Positions 1-8,850 of a DNA stretch of 23,465 nucleotides are shown here, one piece after another. The notes beneath the pieces were generated by a model. The model saw nothing but the letters and a program-made list of their open reading frames with translations. It was not told where the DNA came from and did not search any database. Both the position numbers and the translations under genes were made by a program. Location: positions 1 through 23,465 of the forward strand of contig CALAFU010000274.1 of NCBI GenBank assembly GCA_937891325.1. The letters run 5' to 3'. This stretch comes from an uncultured Candidatus Melainabacteria bacterium. GTDB lineage: Bacteria > Cyanobacteriota > Vampirovibrionia > Gastranaerophilales > Gastranaerophilaceae. Position 1 is the first letter of the stretch. Each line of letters begins with the position of its first letter.

Positions 1-1
1 A

Positions 2-88
2 ACAAAAGCATATTTTAAAGAAGACGTTCTTAAGAAGATAGAGAGTTTGTTTGATCATTTTATTGTACGTAGAAGCGGTGGTTTATAA
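2..88 (+). CDS. C-terminal end of an unidentified gene (partial)
   Basis: An open frame runs from the left edge to a TAA at 86-88 and gives 28 residues ending in RRSGGL. The TAA overlaps the ATG of the next gene (TAATG), which indicates translational coupling with the i-spanin gene. Position directly upstream of spanins makes a lysis gene (endolysin or holin) plausible, but the fragment is too short to identify. Confidence 0.6.
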   Translation, partial: TKAYFKEDVLKKIESLFDHFIVRRSGGL

Positions 89-489
89 TGATTGATATTT
101 TTTCAAAATTAGGTTTACCTATTCCATCAAAAAAAGACATTGTATTTGTTACAATTATTGTTGTTTTGTCTTTAATTTGTTGGAAACAGCATAATGTGAT
201 TAATGATAAAGATGAGATTATTGATGGAAAGAATACTGAAATTTCCGTTCAAAAGAAAACAATTTGTGAGCTTGATAAAAGTTATAAAGAGTCATCAGAA
301 AAAATTAATCAGATGAATGCTAAACTTAATGTAGTTGAAAATACATATCAAGCTAAATTAAATGAAATTCTTTTGACAGCTGGAAAATGTAAATCTGATT
401 TAAATCCATCGGAAATTGAAAAGAAAGCTAGAATTGATTTCCAGAAAATTATTGATGATTTAGCACGTTCAACAAAAAAGGAAAGATGA
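88..489 (+). CDS. Inner-membrane spanin (i-spanin, Rz-like)
   Basis: A 133-residue protein with one N-terminal membrane segment (about residues 17-34, hydrophobic IVFVTIIVVLSLICW) followed by a Lys/Glu-rich helical region that reads as a coiled coil. This is the layout of Rz-type i-spanins, which sit in the inner membrane with the coiled coil in the periplasm and fuse inner and outer membranes at the last step of lysis. The start overlaps the upstream stop, and the next gene, one base after the stop, encodes a lipoprotein, the expected o-spanin partner. The call rests on topology and gene order, because spanins share little sequence. Confidence 0.75.
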   Translation: MIDIFSKLGLPIPSKKDIVFVTIIVVLSLICWKQHNVINDKDEIIDGKNTEISVQKKTICELDKSYKESSEKINQMNAKLNVVENTYQAKLNEILLTAGKCKSDLNPSEIEKKARIDFQKIIDDLARSTKKER

Positions 490-490
490 T

Positions 491-805
491 ATGTTGAAAA
501 AGTTTTGTATTGGTATTGCTTTAGCAGTTTTATTGTCAGGTTGTTCGCATAAAGAAGTAGCTATTGTTGTAGATAAACCAACCGTGCCAGTATATGTTCC
601 AGCGGAAGTAGCATCACCTGAAATTGTTTTGTTTGTAACCAAAGACAATGAAGGTAATACGTTGTATTCTTTTGATGAAAATAATTTTATTAAGTTGAAA
701 AAGTTTTTATTAGATATAACAAGAAACAATGAATTTACAAGAGAAGTTGTATGCTACTATAATAAAGATATTTGTGAATTAAAAGTTGTTGATAAGAAAA
801 AATGA
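491..805 (+). CDS. Outer-membrane spanin lipoprotein (o-spanin, Rz1-like)
   Basis: A 104-residue protein with a textbook lipoprotein signal: basic MLKK start, hydrophobic core, and lipobox LLSGC with Cys at residue 18 as the expected lipidated residue. The segment after the cysteine is Val/Pro-rich (PTVPVYVPAEV), like the flexible linker of Rz1 proteins. It starts one base after the i-spanin stop and its TGA overlaps the next ATG (ATGA). Together these support a two-component spanin and hence a Gram-negative host. At 104 residues it is longer than classical Rz1; the C-terminal half has no motif I recognise. Confidence 0.75.
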   Translation: MLKKFCIGIALAVLLSGCSHKEVAIVVDKPTVPVYVPAEVASPEIVLFVTKDNEGNTLYSFDENNFIKLKKFLLDITRNNEFTREVVCYYNKDICELKVVDKKK

Positions 806-1695
806 TTAGTTGTTCTGATATAGAATCTTTATCAGTGTTGCAAAAGTATAATTTTAGACAAACTTTTCTAATCGGTGAAAATGTTGAAGAGTTTATTTTT
901 GATAAACCTTTTGTAGATGAAAGGTTAAGAGCATCTGAATTCTTTTTAAAAGATGTACAACAAGGAATTTTATCTTTAGAAAATTTCATTAAATTAAATA
1001 AAATTAAAACATTCAATGAATTAACAAAGAAAAGATCAATGTTTGCTTTTGAGTGTTTTGAGACTGAAAATTATGAAAAGACAGTTTCAAAAGAATGTTT
1101 ACCTATTTTTTGTCGTTTCATTTTAGATAGAAGATTAGCAAAAGATGGTTATTTTGGCGATACTCAAAAGTTTACACAAAACAATAAAAAAGCTATTTTA
1201 GTGACAGTATATGAATGTAATTTTGTGTACGAAACCGGGTTACAAAATCATTATACAACTGAAAGTTTTATAAAATCGTTAAAGTTTAGATTTCAACCAA
1301 GTTTTGTTTATCGTTCAAATTATGTCCATGAGTTTCAGCATGTCATGCAAATTGTTCATAATTTATGTAATGGTAATAAATATGATTTAGATGGTGATTT
1401 AGATAAGATTTTAGGTTTAGACGATTTAAAATTTAATTTCATAGTTGCAATGAAACAAATAGGTCTATTCAAACCGGAACATACATTTGCTATTTTTGAA
1501 GATCCTTTAAAAAAATATTTTAATAGTGTTTCAATTAATGAATTATTGTCAAAAAATGACGTAAAATATGTGTTGAAAACAATTAATTCAAAAAATGTAG
1601 GAGATGTCTTAAAAGTCAGTGCTATCTTAAATAAAATGACAAATGATGAATTAAAGGTTGAGTTTAAACGTTTTTTAAGAAACGGTGTGAAATGA
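802..1695 (+). CDS. Putative HEXXH-motif protein (degenerate metallopeptidase?)
   Basis: A 297-residue protein of unknown family. The one recognisable motif is HEFQH at residues 176-180, preceded by hydrophobic/aromatic residues (NYVHEFQH), matching the HEXXH zinc-binding helix of many metallopeptidases. I see no clear downstream glutamate helix for the third zinc ligand, so activity is uncertain. The start ATGA overlaps the o-spanin stop and the stop ATGA overlaps the next gene, which also has HEXXH, so the two are translated as a coupled pair. There is no signal peptide, so it presumably acts in the cytoplasm or virion. Divergent paralogy with the next gene is possible. Confidence 0.55.
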   Translation: MISCSDIESLSVLQKYNFRQTFLIGENVEEFIFDKPFVDERLRASEFFLKDVQQGILSLENFIKLNKIKTFNELTKKRSMFAFECFETENYEKTVSKECLPIFCRFILDRRLAKDGYFGDTQKFTQNNKKAILVTVYECNFVYETGLQNHYTTESFIKSLKFRFQPSFVYRSNYVHEFQHVMQIVHNLCNGNKYDLDGDLDKILGLDDLKFNFIVAMKQIGLFKPEHTFAIFEDPLKKYFNSVSINELLSKNDVKYVLKTINSKNVGDVLKVSAILNKMTNDELKVEFKRFLRNGVK

Positions 1696-2639
1696 ATATT
1701 GATTTAGTTAAACATTTTAAAGACGTTATTTTAAATGCTGAATCTTTAAAAGAAGATGATATTGTTAGGCTATTAAAAGAGCATTTAAATGAGTTTAAAG
1801 TAGACATTACAAAAACAGTTTTTGATTCGAAGAAGTTTTCTGAAATAGCTAATGATATTTTTATTGATGAAATTTATCCGTTGTTAAAAATAAATAAATT
1901 TGACAATGAAACACAAGAAATTTCTGTAAAACAAATATTAAAAGAATTTCCTGAAACAAGAGGGATTCTTAAACATATTTATTTAAAAATTACAGAAGAT
2001 GGTGATTTTAATTCAGATTTAGGTTGTATTGTTGCGGAAACAGAAGAGTTGGATAGATTTCGCGTGACAATATTTTTAGGAACATTGTTTTCGACAATTT
2101 CTGTTTTGCATAAAAATAGTTTTATAAAGAAAAAGATTAATAGTCTTAACAAAGTTGAAAAGGAAGATTTCTTTAAGTTTTTAATTGGAATATTAGTTCA
2201 TGAGTTGACACATTTGATTGATTATTTTCGTTACACTAGAGAAGAGCTAATCAAAGATTTTCAGAAGTTTTATTTATTGCAAGATGGTGAACGTAAAGCG
2301 TTTGTACAAGAATTTCTATATCATTTTGTTTCAGAAAACGGTGTTCAAGTCATAAAGCAAACAAATGATTTCGATGTTTTTAAAGAATATCTAATAAAGA
2401 AAATGGGTTGCTGGAAGTTGTTGGAAAGACTTGATATCGAACCAAATCAGCATTTTATTGATGATTTTTTAGACTCTTTATATAGTTATTTTAAATCTGG
2501 AAAAAATGAGTTTGGCAAATTGAAGACAGAACGAGTTTCTGAAATAAGTCCTTTTGTTTGCGTAACAAGGCTAAAAGATGTGATAAATTTTATGCCTGAT
2601 GAATCAACAGAACAGTTGATCAAAAAGTTGACAAAGTAA
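1692..2639 (+). CDS. Putative zinc metallopeptidase (HELTH motif)
   Basis: A 315-residue protein. HELTH at residues 170-174 follows a hydrophobic run (FLIGILVHELTHLIDYF), an excellent match to the active-site helix of HEXXH zinc peptidases. About 26 residues downstream, ERKAFVQE (about 200-207) provides a glutamate suited to be the third zinc ligand, as in gluzincin-like enzymes. No signal peptide or membrane segment is visible. It is coupled by an ATGA overlap to the preceding HEXXH protein at the end of the spanin operon. Substrate unknown: possibilities are processing of a virion protein or attack on a host protein late in infection. Confidence 0.6.
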   Translation: MNIDLVKHFKDVILNAESLKEDDIVRLLKEHLNEFKVDITKTVFDSKKFSEIANDIFIDEIYPLLKINKFDNETQEISVKQILKEFPETRGILKHIYLKITEDGDFNSDLGCIVAETEELDRFRVTIFLGTLFSTISVLHKNSFIKKKINSLNKVEKEDFFKFLIGILVHELTHLIDYFRYTREELIKDFQKFYLLQDGERKAFVQEFLYHFVSENGVQVIKQTNDFDVFKEYLIKKMGCWKLLERLDIEPNQHFIDDFLDSLYSYFKSGKNEFGKLKTERVSEISPFVCVTRLKDVINFMPDESTEQLIKKLTK

Positions 2640-2714
2640 TCGCAAATGTTTGATTATATTGTGAAATTTCGAGTTTAGTGTAAACATTGTTGATTTGGTA
2701 ACAGTCGTTCGTAC

Positions 2715-2733
2715 AAGTTCTAGAATAGAACTT
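2715..2733 (+). terminator. Short hairpin, possible weak terminator or leader structure
   Basis: A perfect 8-bp stem, AAGTTCTA with TAGAACTT, closes on a 3-base GAA loop; the stem ends in TT and continues TTCT. It lies between the metallopeptidase operon and the tail module, about 30 bases before the next ATG. The stem is AT-rich and the T-tract short, so termination may be inefficient; an mRNA 5' stabiliser is an alternative. Confidence 0.4.
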
Positions 2734-2762
2734 TTCTAAATCAAGATTTACATGCATAAAAC

Positions 2763-3200
2763 ATGAGTTTGCAAGACGATATTAAACAAGTTTTAAATAT
2801 TAAAAAAGATTTGTTTAAAGCAATAAATGAAAAAGGTGTTGAGTTACAACATACTGTTGAGTTTAATAAGTATGCTGATAAAATTAGAGCAATATCAGCC
2901 GGTGGAAAGTCTGTTACTAAATTCTATATTGATGAAGTAACTATTTTAACACCAATTTTCAATGTTGCTGATGTTTGTAAAAGTGAGAATTTTACTGGAA
3001 TTGAAAAACAAACTGTAGAGTTCACAAATACTTCAAACACATCAATATTGTTTATTAAGATTGTTGATGGTGGTGATGTAAAACTTGATATACAAGTTCA
3101 GCCTAATTGTTTACAAGTGTATGAATTGAATACTAGCACAACTTTAGAAGTTTATGCTAATGGTTCATATAATATAAAATATAATTTGTTTGGTTTTTAG
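2763..3200 (+). CDS. Small tail-associated protein
   Basis: A 145-residue protein. The N-terminal ~45 residues (IKKDLFKAINEKGVELQ ... FNKYADKIRAI) match a module that recurs at the start of phage tail and receptor-binding proteins, with the pattern I-K-x-AI-x-x-KGV followed by YAD-K-I-x-x-I. The rest is strand-rich with no catalytic motif and looks like a small beta-sandwich. It opens the plus-strand tail module, and its TAG is joined to the ribosome binding site of the next gene. The exact position in the virion cannot be told. Confidence 0.55.
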   Translation: MSLQDDIKQVLNIKKDLFKAINEKGVELQHTVEFNKYADKIRAISAGGKSVTKFYIDEVTILTPIFNVADVCKSENFTGIEKQTVEFTNTSNTSILFIKIVDGGDVKLDIQVQPNCLQVYELNTSTTLEVYANGSYNIKYNLFGF

Positions 3201-3211
3201 GAGAATTGAAT

Positions 3212-4705
3212 ATGTCTTTTGATATTCAAGATGGCATTTTTGTAACACCTTGGGCTGTGTTTATTGGTAGAAAAGCTTATGACTTGACAACTCTACAAGA
3301 GATTAAAGGGTTAACAAGACAAAACAATGTTAGTGGTTCAAGATCATTTGGCAAGTTGTCACAACATATGACTTCAAATATTGGTATGAATTTGCCATGG
3401 GTTAGCAAGTATTTTGATGTGTATTTTGCAATTAGCCCTGATGATAGTAATCAATTATATATGTATTATATTGAAGAAAATCAATTAAAGCAAGAAAATA
3501 TTGGTGACGGTTATTGTTTTCCTTTTTATGAAGATGAAGGTGGTATCTATATTCTAAATGCAAAATCTTATAGAGTATACAAAGTTGTAAAGGTAGATAG
3601 TTATAAATCAGGAAGTGGGTTATACAATAAATATACAACTGTTTTAATAGCAAATCTGCCTGACTTTAATGTTGTGTCAGGTTTAGACAATAACAATATT
3701 GCATATTTTTTAGGTGTACATGAAAATAAAGTATATTTTTGTTTAAAAGGTGTACGCTATAACTCGAAATATGCTACTTTTTATGACGCATATTGTGTAG
3801 AACAGCTTGATTTAGTTTCAGGAACAGTTACAAAGTTGTTACAAAATTATAATAGTTTTGACAACAAAACAACAGTACAATGTTTTCGTGATGAGTTTCC
3901 ATTTTTAGATCATCAAGATGTTTATATTCCTGTAAGGTTTACAAATAAGTATTGTGTTGTAAAATATACTCTAGAAAATAAATCACTTAATATTTCGAAT
4001 AATTTGTATAAAGAGTTCAATTCTAGTAAATTTAATAGTTGTTTTAATTATTATAGTGATGTTTATTATTATAGAGGTGGTAACGCTTTAAATATTAACA
4101 AAGATAAAAACGGGAAAGAATACTTTACAGCTATTTCTGTTAATTCAAGTAACCCAGAAGATCTAACTTATGCTTTAGGTGAATTTATTTGTTGGGCAGA
4201 TGGAAATAATACACCAGTATTCAATGAATATAAAGTTCATCAATGTATTAAAGTTGATAATGATACATTCTTTATTGGAAATGGTCGCTTAATAAAATAT
4301 TTAAAATGGAATGCAATTAAAGGCAATTGGGAAGTTATCAATACGTTTGATGTTGGTGAATTATATTCATACTTTGCATTAGACTTTACAAACAAATTGT
4401 GGGTTATTTCTACATCAAATAAAGCATATCGTATTGTTCCAGCACAGGGTGTTAATTTAAGCGCGACATTTGAAAAAGACAATTATAATTATTTAGGTGT
4501 ACCTATTAAGTCATTTGTAAATTTAAAATGTTCAGATATCAATGGCAATCGTTTAACAATTGAGCAGTCTGTTAAGTTAAACGGTCCTGTAGTGTTTGAA
4601 GATGGTACAAAAGAGAAATTGGTTCAGTTTAACGAGAATAAAGAGATTACGATACCAGTTATTGTTAATGGTCATGGTGCAATGTCTTGCAGTTTTACTT
4701 TTTAA
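3212..4705 (+). CDS. Putative receptor-binding/tail protein A
   Basis: A 497-residue protein. I chose the ATG at 3212 (MSFDIQDG) because AGGAGA ends 7 bases upstream; a TTG six bases earlier has no suitable ribosome binding site. The sequence is rich in Tyr, Asn and Ser, with alternating short strands and many aromatic residues, resembling propeller-like or beta-sandwich adhesins. The last ~80 residues form a separate beta domain (NLKC, GNRL, VKLNG, then ITIPVIVNGHG) shared with the end of the next gene product. No catalytic motif is visible. Context in a tail module with a fibre chaperone downstream suggests a host-recognition or baseplate-distal protein. Confidence 0.55.
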   Translation: MSFDIQDGIFVTPWAVFIGRKAYDLTTLQEIKGLTRQNNVSGSRSFGKLSQHMTSNIGMNLPWVSKYFDVYFAISPDDSNQLYMYYIEENQLKQENIGDGYCFPFYEDEGGIYILNAKSYRVYKVVKVDSYKSGSGLYNKYTTVLIANLPDFNVVSGLDNNNIAYFLGVHENKVYFCLKGVRYNSKYATFYDAYCVEQLDLVSGTVTKLLQNYNSFDNKTTVQCFRDEFPFLDHQDVYIPVRFTNKYCVVKYTLENKSLNISNNLYKEFNSSKFNSCFNYYSDVYYYRGGNALNINKDKNGKEYFTAISVNSSNPEDLTYALGEFICWADGNNTPVFNEYKVHQCIKVDNDTFFIGNGRLIKYLKWNAIKGNWEVINTFDVGELYSYFALDFTNKLWVISTSNKAYRIVPAQGVNLSATFEKDNYNYLGVPIKSFVNLKCSDINGNRLTIEQSVKLNGPVVFEDGTKEKLVQFNENKEITIPVIVNGHGAMSCSFTF

Positions 4706-4719
4706 TGTAGAGGTTTGAT

Positions 4720-6918
4720 ATGAAAATTAAAACGAACCCATATTCTAATTACAGCGGTGTTTTTTCTGATAAGTATGTTATTGGTGGGGAGAAGTACTCA
4801 ACGACAATGCAAACATATCCAGGTGAATATTATTTACCTAACGCAGGTTTAAATAATGTAATTACAATGCCGGATAAAATTGTTTATATTAATGACAGAT
4901 ATGGGAAAACTCAATATAAAGGTGTCGTAGAAGATAAGAGTTCTGATTCTTATTTATGTTCCGATCATATTTACATGAGTGACTCAACTAGTGTTGGATA
5001 TTTATATAATTTGGATAAAGAATTAACGAATAAAACAACAGTTTTTTCAAGTGGTTATGTAGCATCATCAACATTAATTGATAGTACATCAAATGAATAT
5101 GGTTTGCTGCAGTTAAGTAGTTATGTTAATCAAACAGAATCAAGTGACCGCTACGGTTGGATTAGACCTAGTGTTAATTATACTCAAGGTGTTCAATGCA
5201 GATTCAAGAAAAAAGGCGGTTCTTTTACAACACTGTTTCAGTATGGTGTAAATAGATCATATTACAGTTCAAGCAATAGTTCAAGTTCTTATAACAATCT
5301 ATCAATTCAAGAGTTTAAAGTTTTATCAAAGACAGATAATTCAATCACATATGCAGTTGATAGAAATTTTAACGGTTATTCGAGTACAGTTTCTGAACTT
5401 AATCCAATTTTTCCATACATTAGTCCGTATAAAACAAACGATTTTAAATTAGGAAAAGTTAGTTTTGATGAAAATGGTGCTGTAAGAAGAGAAGAAGTAC
5501 AGAAAATATCTGAAACAGATTTTGATACGACTGTTGCAACAACAGTTGGTAGTATTTATTGTTTACGTTCGCGTCCAACATGTTTAGATAAAAACAATGA
5601 GATGATTGTTTACAAACTTGATAAAGATCATAAACAAAGTTTTTATCATGCTAAAGTTGAACATGTAGATTTGCTATCAGAATATGTACATGAAGGTGAT
5701 GCTGATTTTGTTGATACTGAACAAGTGATTTCAGGGATCTCTTTAACAGATGGAAATTTCGAGAAATGTACTGACGGTTTCCAAAACGGTTCAAAGTCTT
5801 ATCATGTAAACAACGGTTATAGTTTTGGTTATCTCGAAGTTAATGTAACCACACCTTCTAAAGTAATTATTACTTGCAATGTTAATAGCGAAAGTTCAGA
5901 TTATGCTTTTATTGCATTAAGCAAGACGCCAGATGTGCCGACAAGATCGGAAGCTACTAGTGGCACATTAAATAGTAATGTGTTTAAGTATTTATATAAA
6001 GGTTCAGGAACAAGTAATAGCAAGAGCACTGTTGAAGCTACCTTGCCTGTTGGAAAAAGTTATATCCTATTTGGATATACAAAAGATAGTAGCCAAAATT
6101 CAGGTACAGACAGGTTCACGGTCAATTCTATTAAGATTTTAGAAGGTGATTGCGAAACTGTTACATTTGAAAAGTGTTCAGTCATTGACGATGCGATACC
6201 TGTATTAACAAACATTACTTTAGATAAGTACACAAAAGAATTATCACAAACAATTTACAACCTTGAATGGATGACGATTAATAATGAACGTTATCTAAAT
6301 GTGTTTGTTGATTTTCTTGAAGATACATCGAAATCAGGTGTGTATACGTTTAAATATGATTCTGAATCAAATACGTTGACATATTTAAATAGCTTTACAG
6401 GTGGTAATTCTGTAGGTTATGACATTTACAACTTTATGCCCTTCGAAGAAAAGTTTTTTGCTGGAATTGGTGCAAAAGGTTATGTCGTTGCGGAATTTAT
6501 GACTGAAACAAATAGTTGGCGTCTCGTAAAAAATTCACCAATTGTTGTAAACTCAATGTTGTATGATGACGTACATAAGCAGTTGTGTTATACGTCTACG
6601 ACTGATCCGTTTAGAGGTGTTTACATTGATCCTATCGAACGTGGTTTGTGTGGTGAAGTAGGTTTTGCTGATACAACTCTGACATGGAAAGATTCAGATA
6701 TCGAAACTTCTGTTTATTTGTCTTGCAAGAATTTCGAAGGCAATTATTTGTCTGAAGATGTATACATGAAACTGGAAGGTAATTGTAAATTTAAGGAAAA
6801 CGGTTTATCTGAAATTACTGTAAAATCTTCTGCAGAAGGTCGTATTAATATTCCCGTAGTGATTACAGGTGATGGTGTAAATCGTGTGTATGCGAATCTA
6901 ATCCATGTTGAAGGGTAA
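4720..6918 (+). CDS. Putative receptor-binding/tail protein B, paralogous C-terminus with A
   Basis: A 732-residue protein with ribosome binding site GAGG six bases before the ATG. The N-terminal ~330 residues are Ser/Tyr/Asn-rich strands. A middle segment (about 340-490) reads like an inserted carbohydrate-binding beta-sandwich, with repeated Gly/Ser/Thr turns. The C-terminal ~80 residues (YLSC, GNYL, MKLEG, INIPVVITGDG) align with the end of protein A, so the two share a terminal domain by duplication. It follows A by 14 bases in the same operon. It is probably a virion adhesin; no enzyme motif is seen. Confidence 0.55.
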   Translation: MKIKTNPYSNYSGVFSDKYVIGGEKYSTTMQTYPGEYYLPNAGLNNVITMPDKIVYINDRYGKTQYKGVVEDKSSDSYLCSDHIYMSDSTSVGYLYNLDKELTNKTTVFSSGYVASSTLIDSTSNEYGLLQLSSYVNQTESSDRYGWIRPSVNYTQGVQCRFKKKGGSFTTLFQYGVNRSYYSSSNSSSSYNNLSIQEFKVLSKTDNSITYAVDRNFNGYSSTVSELNPIFPYISPYKTNDFKLGKVSFDENGAVRREEVQKISETDFDTTVATTVGSIYCLRSRPTCLDKNNEMIVYKLDKDHKQSFYHAKVEHVDLLSEYVHEGDADFVDTEQVISGISLTDGNFEKCTDGFQNGSKSYHVNNGYSFGYLEVNVTTPSKVIITCNVNSESSDYAFIALSKTPDVPTRSEATSGTLNSNVFKYLYKGSGTSNSKSTVEATLPVGKSYILFGYTKDSSQNSGTDRFTVNSIKILEGDCETVTFEKCSVIDDAIPVLTNITLDKYTKELSQTIYNLEWMTINNERYLNVFVDFLEDTSKSGVYTFKYDSESNTLTYLNSFTGGNSVGYDIYNFMPFEEKFFAGIGAKGYVVAEFMTETNSWRLVKNSPIVVNSMLYDDVHKQLCYTSTTDPFRGVYIDPIERGLCGEVGFADTTLTWKDSDIETSVYLSCKNFEGNYLSEDVYMKLEGNCKFKENGLSEITVKSSAEGRINIPVVITGDGVNRVYANLIHVEG

Positions 6919-6924
6919 TTTGTG

Positions 6925-7527
6925 ATGATCTTTCAGTATGACAGTTCAATCACATACACAAACGCTCAAGCTGTATCAGTAGCTACATTTCCTTTAACAA
7001 GGTTATATAGTTTTATTGGTTCAGCAAATTCAGACGGTTCAGATAGTTTTAATAACTATCTGAATCTGTCACCTGTATGTGATAGTTCAAAAGAGTTGAG
7101 TTTAGACACAGCGCCAGAATTGCCAGCAGAGACTGGAATACAGTTCATTAGTGATGATTTATTTGTCATTAATGATAAATCTATTAACGAAGACAACATC
7201 ATTAATCATACGTCGTCACATTGCGTTCCAATGATTGATATGTTTGTAGTTAAGAGTGAAAGCAGTATTTCTGAAACTGTTCTTGATAAGCAGATAAAAG
7301 AAGAATCTATGAAGCAGATAAAGGTAACCGTTCCTCATGGTAGATTCTTTAGTGTAAAACTGGATCTGTTTGTTAAATTTAGTAACTTGCCGGAAGGTGT
7401 GGAAGTTTCTGAAGATATGTTAGTTGGTATTATTCAGAAACCAGGAGTTTATAAGTGTCAAGGCTCTAATGGAACAAACAAATATTTGTTAACAATTGTT
7501 GTTCCTGAATTTGATAGAATAAAATAA
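6925..7527 (+). CDS. Hypothetical tail-module protein
   Basis: A 200-residue protein of unrecognised family. ATG at 6925 is preferred over GTG at 6922; AAGGG lies 9 bases upstream of the ATG. The C-terminal region (about 115-200) has a compact beta pattern (IKVTVPHGRFFSVKLDLFV ... VYKCQGSNGTNKYLLTIVV) resembling an Ig-like or small virion domain. It sits between two adhesin genes and the DUF4376-like gene, so a structural or accessory tail role is likely by context only. Confidence 0.5.
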   Translation: MIFQYDSSITYTNAQAVSVATFPLTRLYSFIGSANSDGSDSFNNYLNLSPVCDSSKELSLDTAPELPAETGIQFISDDLFVINDKSINEDNIINHTSSHCVPMIDMFVVKSESSISETVLDKQIKEESMKQIKVTVPHGRFFSVKLDLFVKFSNLPEGVEVSEDMLVGIIQKPGVYKCQGSNGTNKYLLTIVVPEFDRIK

Positions 7528-7539
7528 TTGGAGATTTTT

Positions 7540-8127
7540 ATGATTTCTTTAGATAATTTTACAATTGATTATATCAATGAAGATGAAGAAAATTACATGC
7601 ATTTGTTGCAAAGTCATGATCCAAGAACAGGTAAAATCTTTTCGTCATGGGAAGAGGTTTGTGACTATTTAGCAACTTTTGATTTAGATGAAAAATCAAA
7701 GCATATTGTTGACGAAGCTATTGAATGGTTTGCAGAGCATGAAATAAAACCATCGGATAGCTTGTTTGCAAATAGGTTGTCTGATTTAAAATTAAAAAAG
7801 AAAGAAGAAATTAAGTTAGCTAAAGTTGCAACATTGTCAAGAGGTTTGTTATACGACGGAAAACATTTTCAATATGATGCTGATGGAAAAGCGACTATTC
7901 TATCCATTCGTTTAGGAATAATGGACGGTTCAATTGAAGAAGAGCCAATTACATTTAAGACATACGAAAATGTTTATGTTGAATTGACAAAAGAAGAGTT
8001 TATCGAAATGTCAAATGCAGCAATTCAGTTCGAAACAAAGTGTCTTTTAGCAAAAGATTTCTGTTTAAAACAAATTGATGATGCAAAAACTTTAAGTGAA
8101 TTAGAAGAAGTAAAGTTTGACATTTAA
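7540..8127 (+). CDS. Tail fibre assembly-type protein with DUF4376-like domain
   Basis: A 195-residue protein starting at the ATG at 7540, with TTGGAGA upstream. The C-terminal ~110 residues have the features of DUF4376 (Pfam PF14301): a basic Lys-rich helix, then L-Y-DGKHFQYD-D-x-A, a short Ile-rich stretch, the TYENVYVELTKEEFIEMSNA segment, and a final helix ending TLSELEEVKFDI. Such domains occur in phage proteins encoded next to fibres and are thought to act as fibre assembly chaperones. Its place just after the two adhesin genes fits that role. The N-terminal ~75 residues carry an acidic helical region that I do not recognise. Confidence 0.65.
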   Translation: MISLDNFTIDYINEDEENYMHLLQSHDPRTGKIFSSWEEVCDYLATFDLDEKSKHIVDEAIEWFAEHEIKPSDSLFANRLSDLKLKKKEEIKLAKVATLSRGLLYDGKHFQYDADGKATILSIRLGIMDGSIEEEPITFKTYENVYVELTKEEFIEMSNAAIQFETKCLLAKDFCLKQIDDAKTLSELEEVKFDI

Positions 8128-8136
8128 AAGGTACAT

Positions 8137-8160
8137 AACAAGAAAACATGCGTTCTTGTT
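8137..8160 (+). other. Intergenic hairpin
   Basis: A perfect 8-bp inverted repeat, AACAAGAA and TTCTTGTT, with an 8-base loop, in the 77-base gap before the next ATG. There is no T-tract after it, so a simple terminator is unlikely. The same arms (AAACAAGAA/TTCTTGTTT) form the hairpin at 10621-10657. Confidence 0.5.
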
Positions 8161-8204
8161 TATAACGGTTTTAAAAAACTAATTTTGTTTATGAAGAGAA
8201 GTTC

Positions 8205-8795
8205 ATGTCACGTGCTGAAATTAAATTCGTTGCTGATATTAATTTAAATAAAAATTATCTTAAAAAAGCACGATTTGAAAACCTTGCTGACGCGCCAGCA
8301 GATCCAGCTGAAGGTCAAGTATATTACAATACTACTGATAAATGTTTTTATTTTTATCATGAAAGTACATGGGAAAAGTTTGTAAAGACATCTGAATTAT
8401 TAACACTGTTAAATGAAACATTGATTGCTGGAGACGGTGTTGATATTAAACTTTACCCTGAAGAAAATCCGACAAAATTACAGATTGCTGTTAAGAATAA
8501 AAGCGCACTGTATGTGAAAGAGTTTACAGCTGCTGATTGGACAGATGGTGTAATGACAATTTCAGCTGAAACACATAAATGTGGAAGCAAACCAGTTCTT
8601 CAGGAAATGATGGAATATGTTGATGGTAAATCACGTGCTGTTGAAGTTGGCTTCGAATATGACGCAAGCGGTAATGTCAGTCTTTATTCAAATGAAGGCT
8701 TCGTAGGATACGTTCAAATTGGTTCACCTTATTCTGATCCGGTTCCAGTTGAAAGCAGCTTGAATGAAATTTTGTATGGCCCTGTTACTGAATAA
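8205..8795 (+). CDS. Phage virion/tail appendage protein
   Basis: A 196-residue protein. The N-terminal region has the widespread phage tail-protein segment: INLNKNYLKKARFENLADAP, then PAEGQVYYNTTDKCFYFY, and a tryptophan-containing strand. This segment is found in fibre-type proteins of many gut phages and normally precedes a variable distal region; here that region is short and ends SSLNEILYGPVTE. A GAAGAGAAG stretch lies ahead of the ATG. It is the last gene of the plus-strand tail module and is followed by a strong terminator. Confidence 0.6.
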   Translation: MSRAEIKFVADINLNKNYLKKARFENLADAPADPAEGQVYYNTTDKCFYFYHESTWEKFVKTSELLTLLNETLIAGDGVDIKLYPEENPTKLQIAVKNKSALYVKEFTAADWTDGVMTISAETHKCGSKPVLQEMMEYVDGKSRAVEVGFEYDASGNVSLYSNEGFVGYVQIGSPYSDPVPVESSLNEILYGPVTE

Positions 8796-8810
8796 TGAAT
8801 TCTTATAGAT

Positions 8811-8846
8811 AAAATAAAAGGCTTCGATTAAGAAGCCTTTTATTTT
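8811..8846. terminator. Strong bidirectional intrinsic terminator
   Basis: A perfect 15-bp stem (arms 8811-8825 and 8832-8846, core AAGGCTTC/GAAGCCTT) closes on GATTAA, with A-run and T-run flanks on both sides. It separates the plus-strand tail module from the convergent minus-strand gene and can stop transcription from either direction. Confidence 0.9.
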
Positions 8847-8850
8847 TTGT

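Noticed and set aside
3432..4482. Minus-strand open frames of 73 and 80 codons within receptor-binding protein A.
   Set aside because: Antisense to a well-supported gene, with low-complexity composition and no ribosome binding sites.
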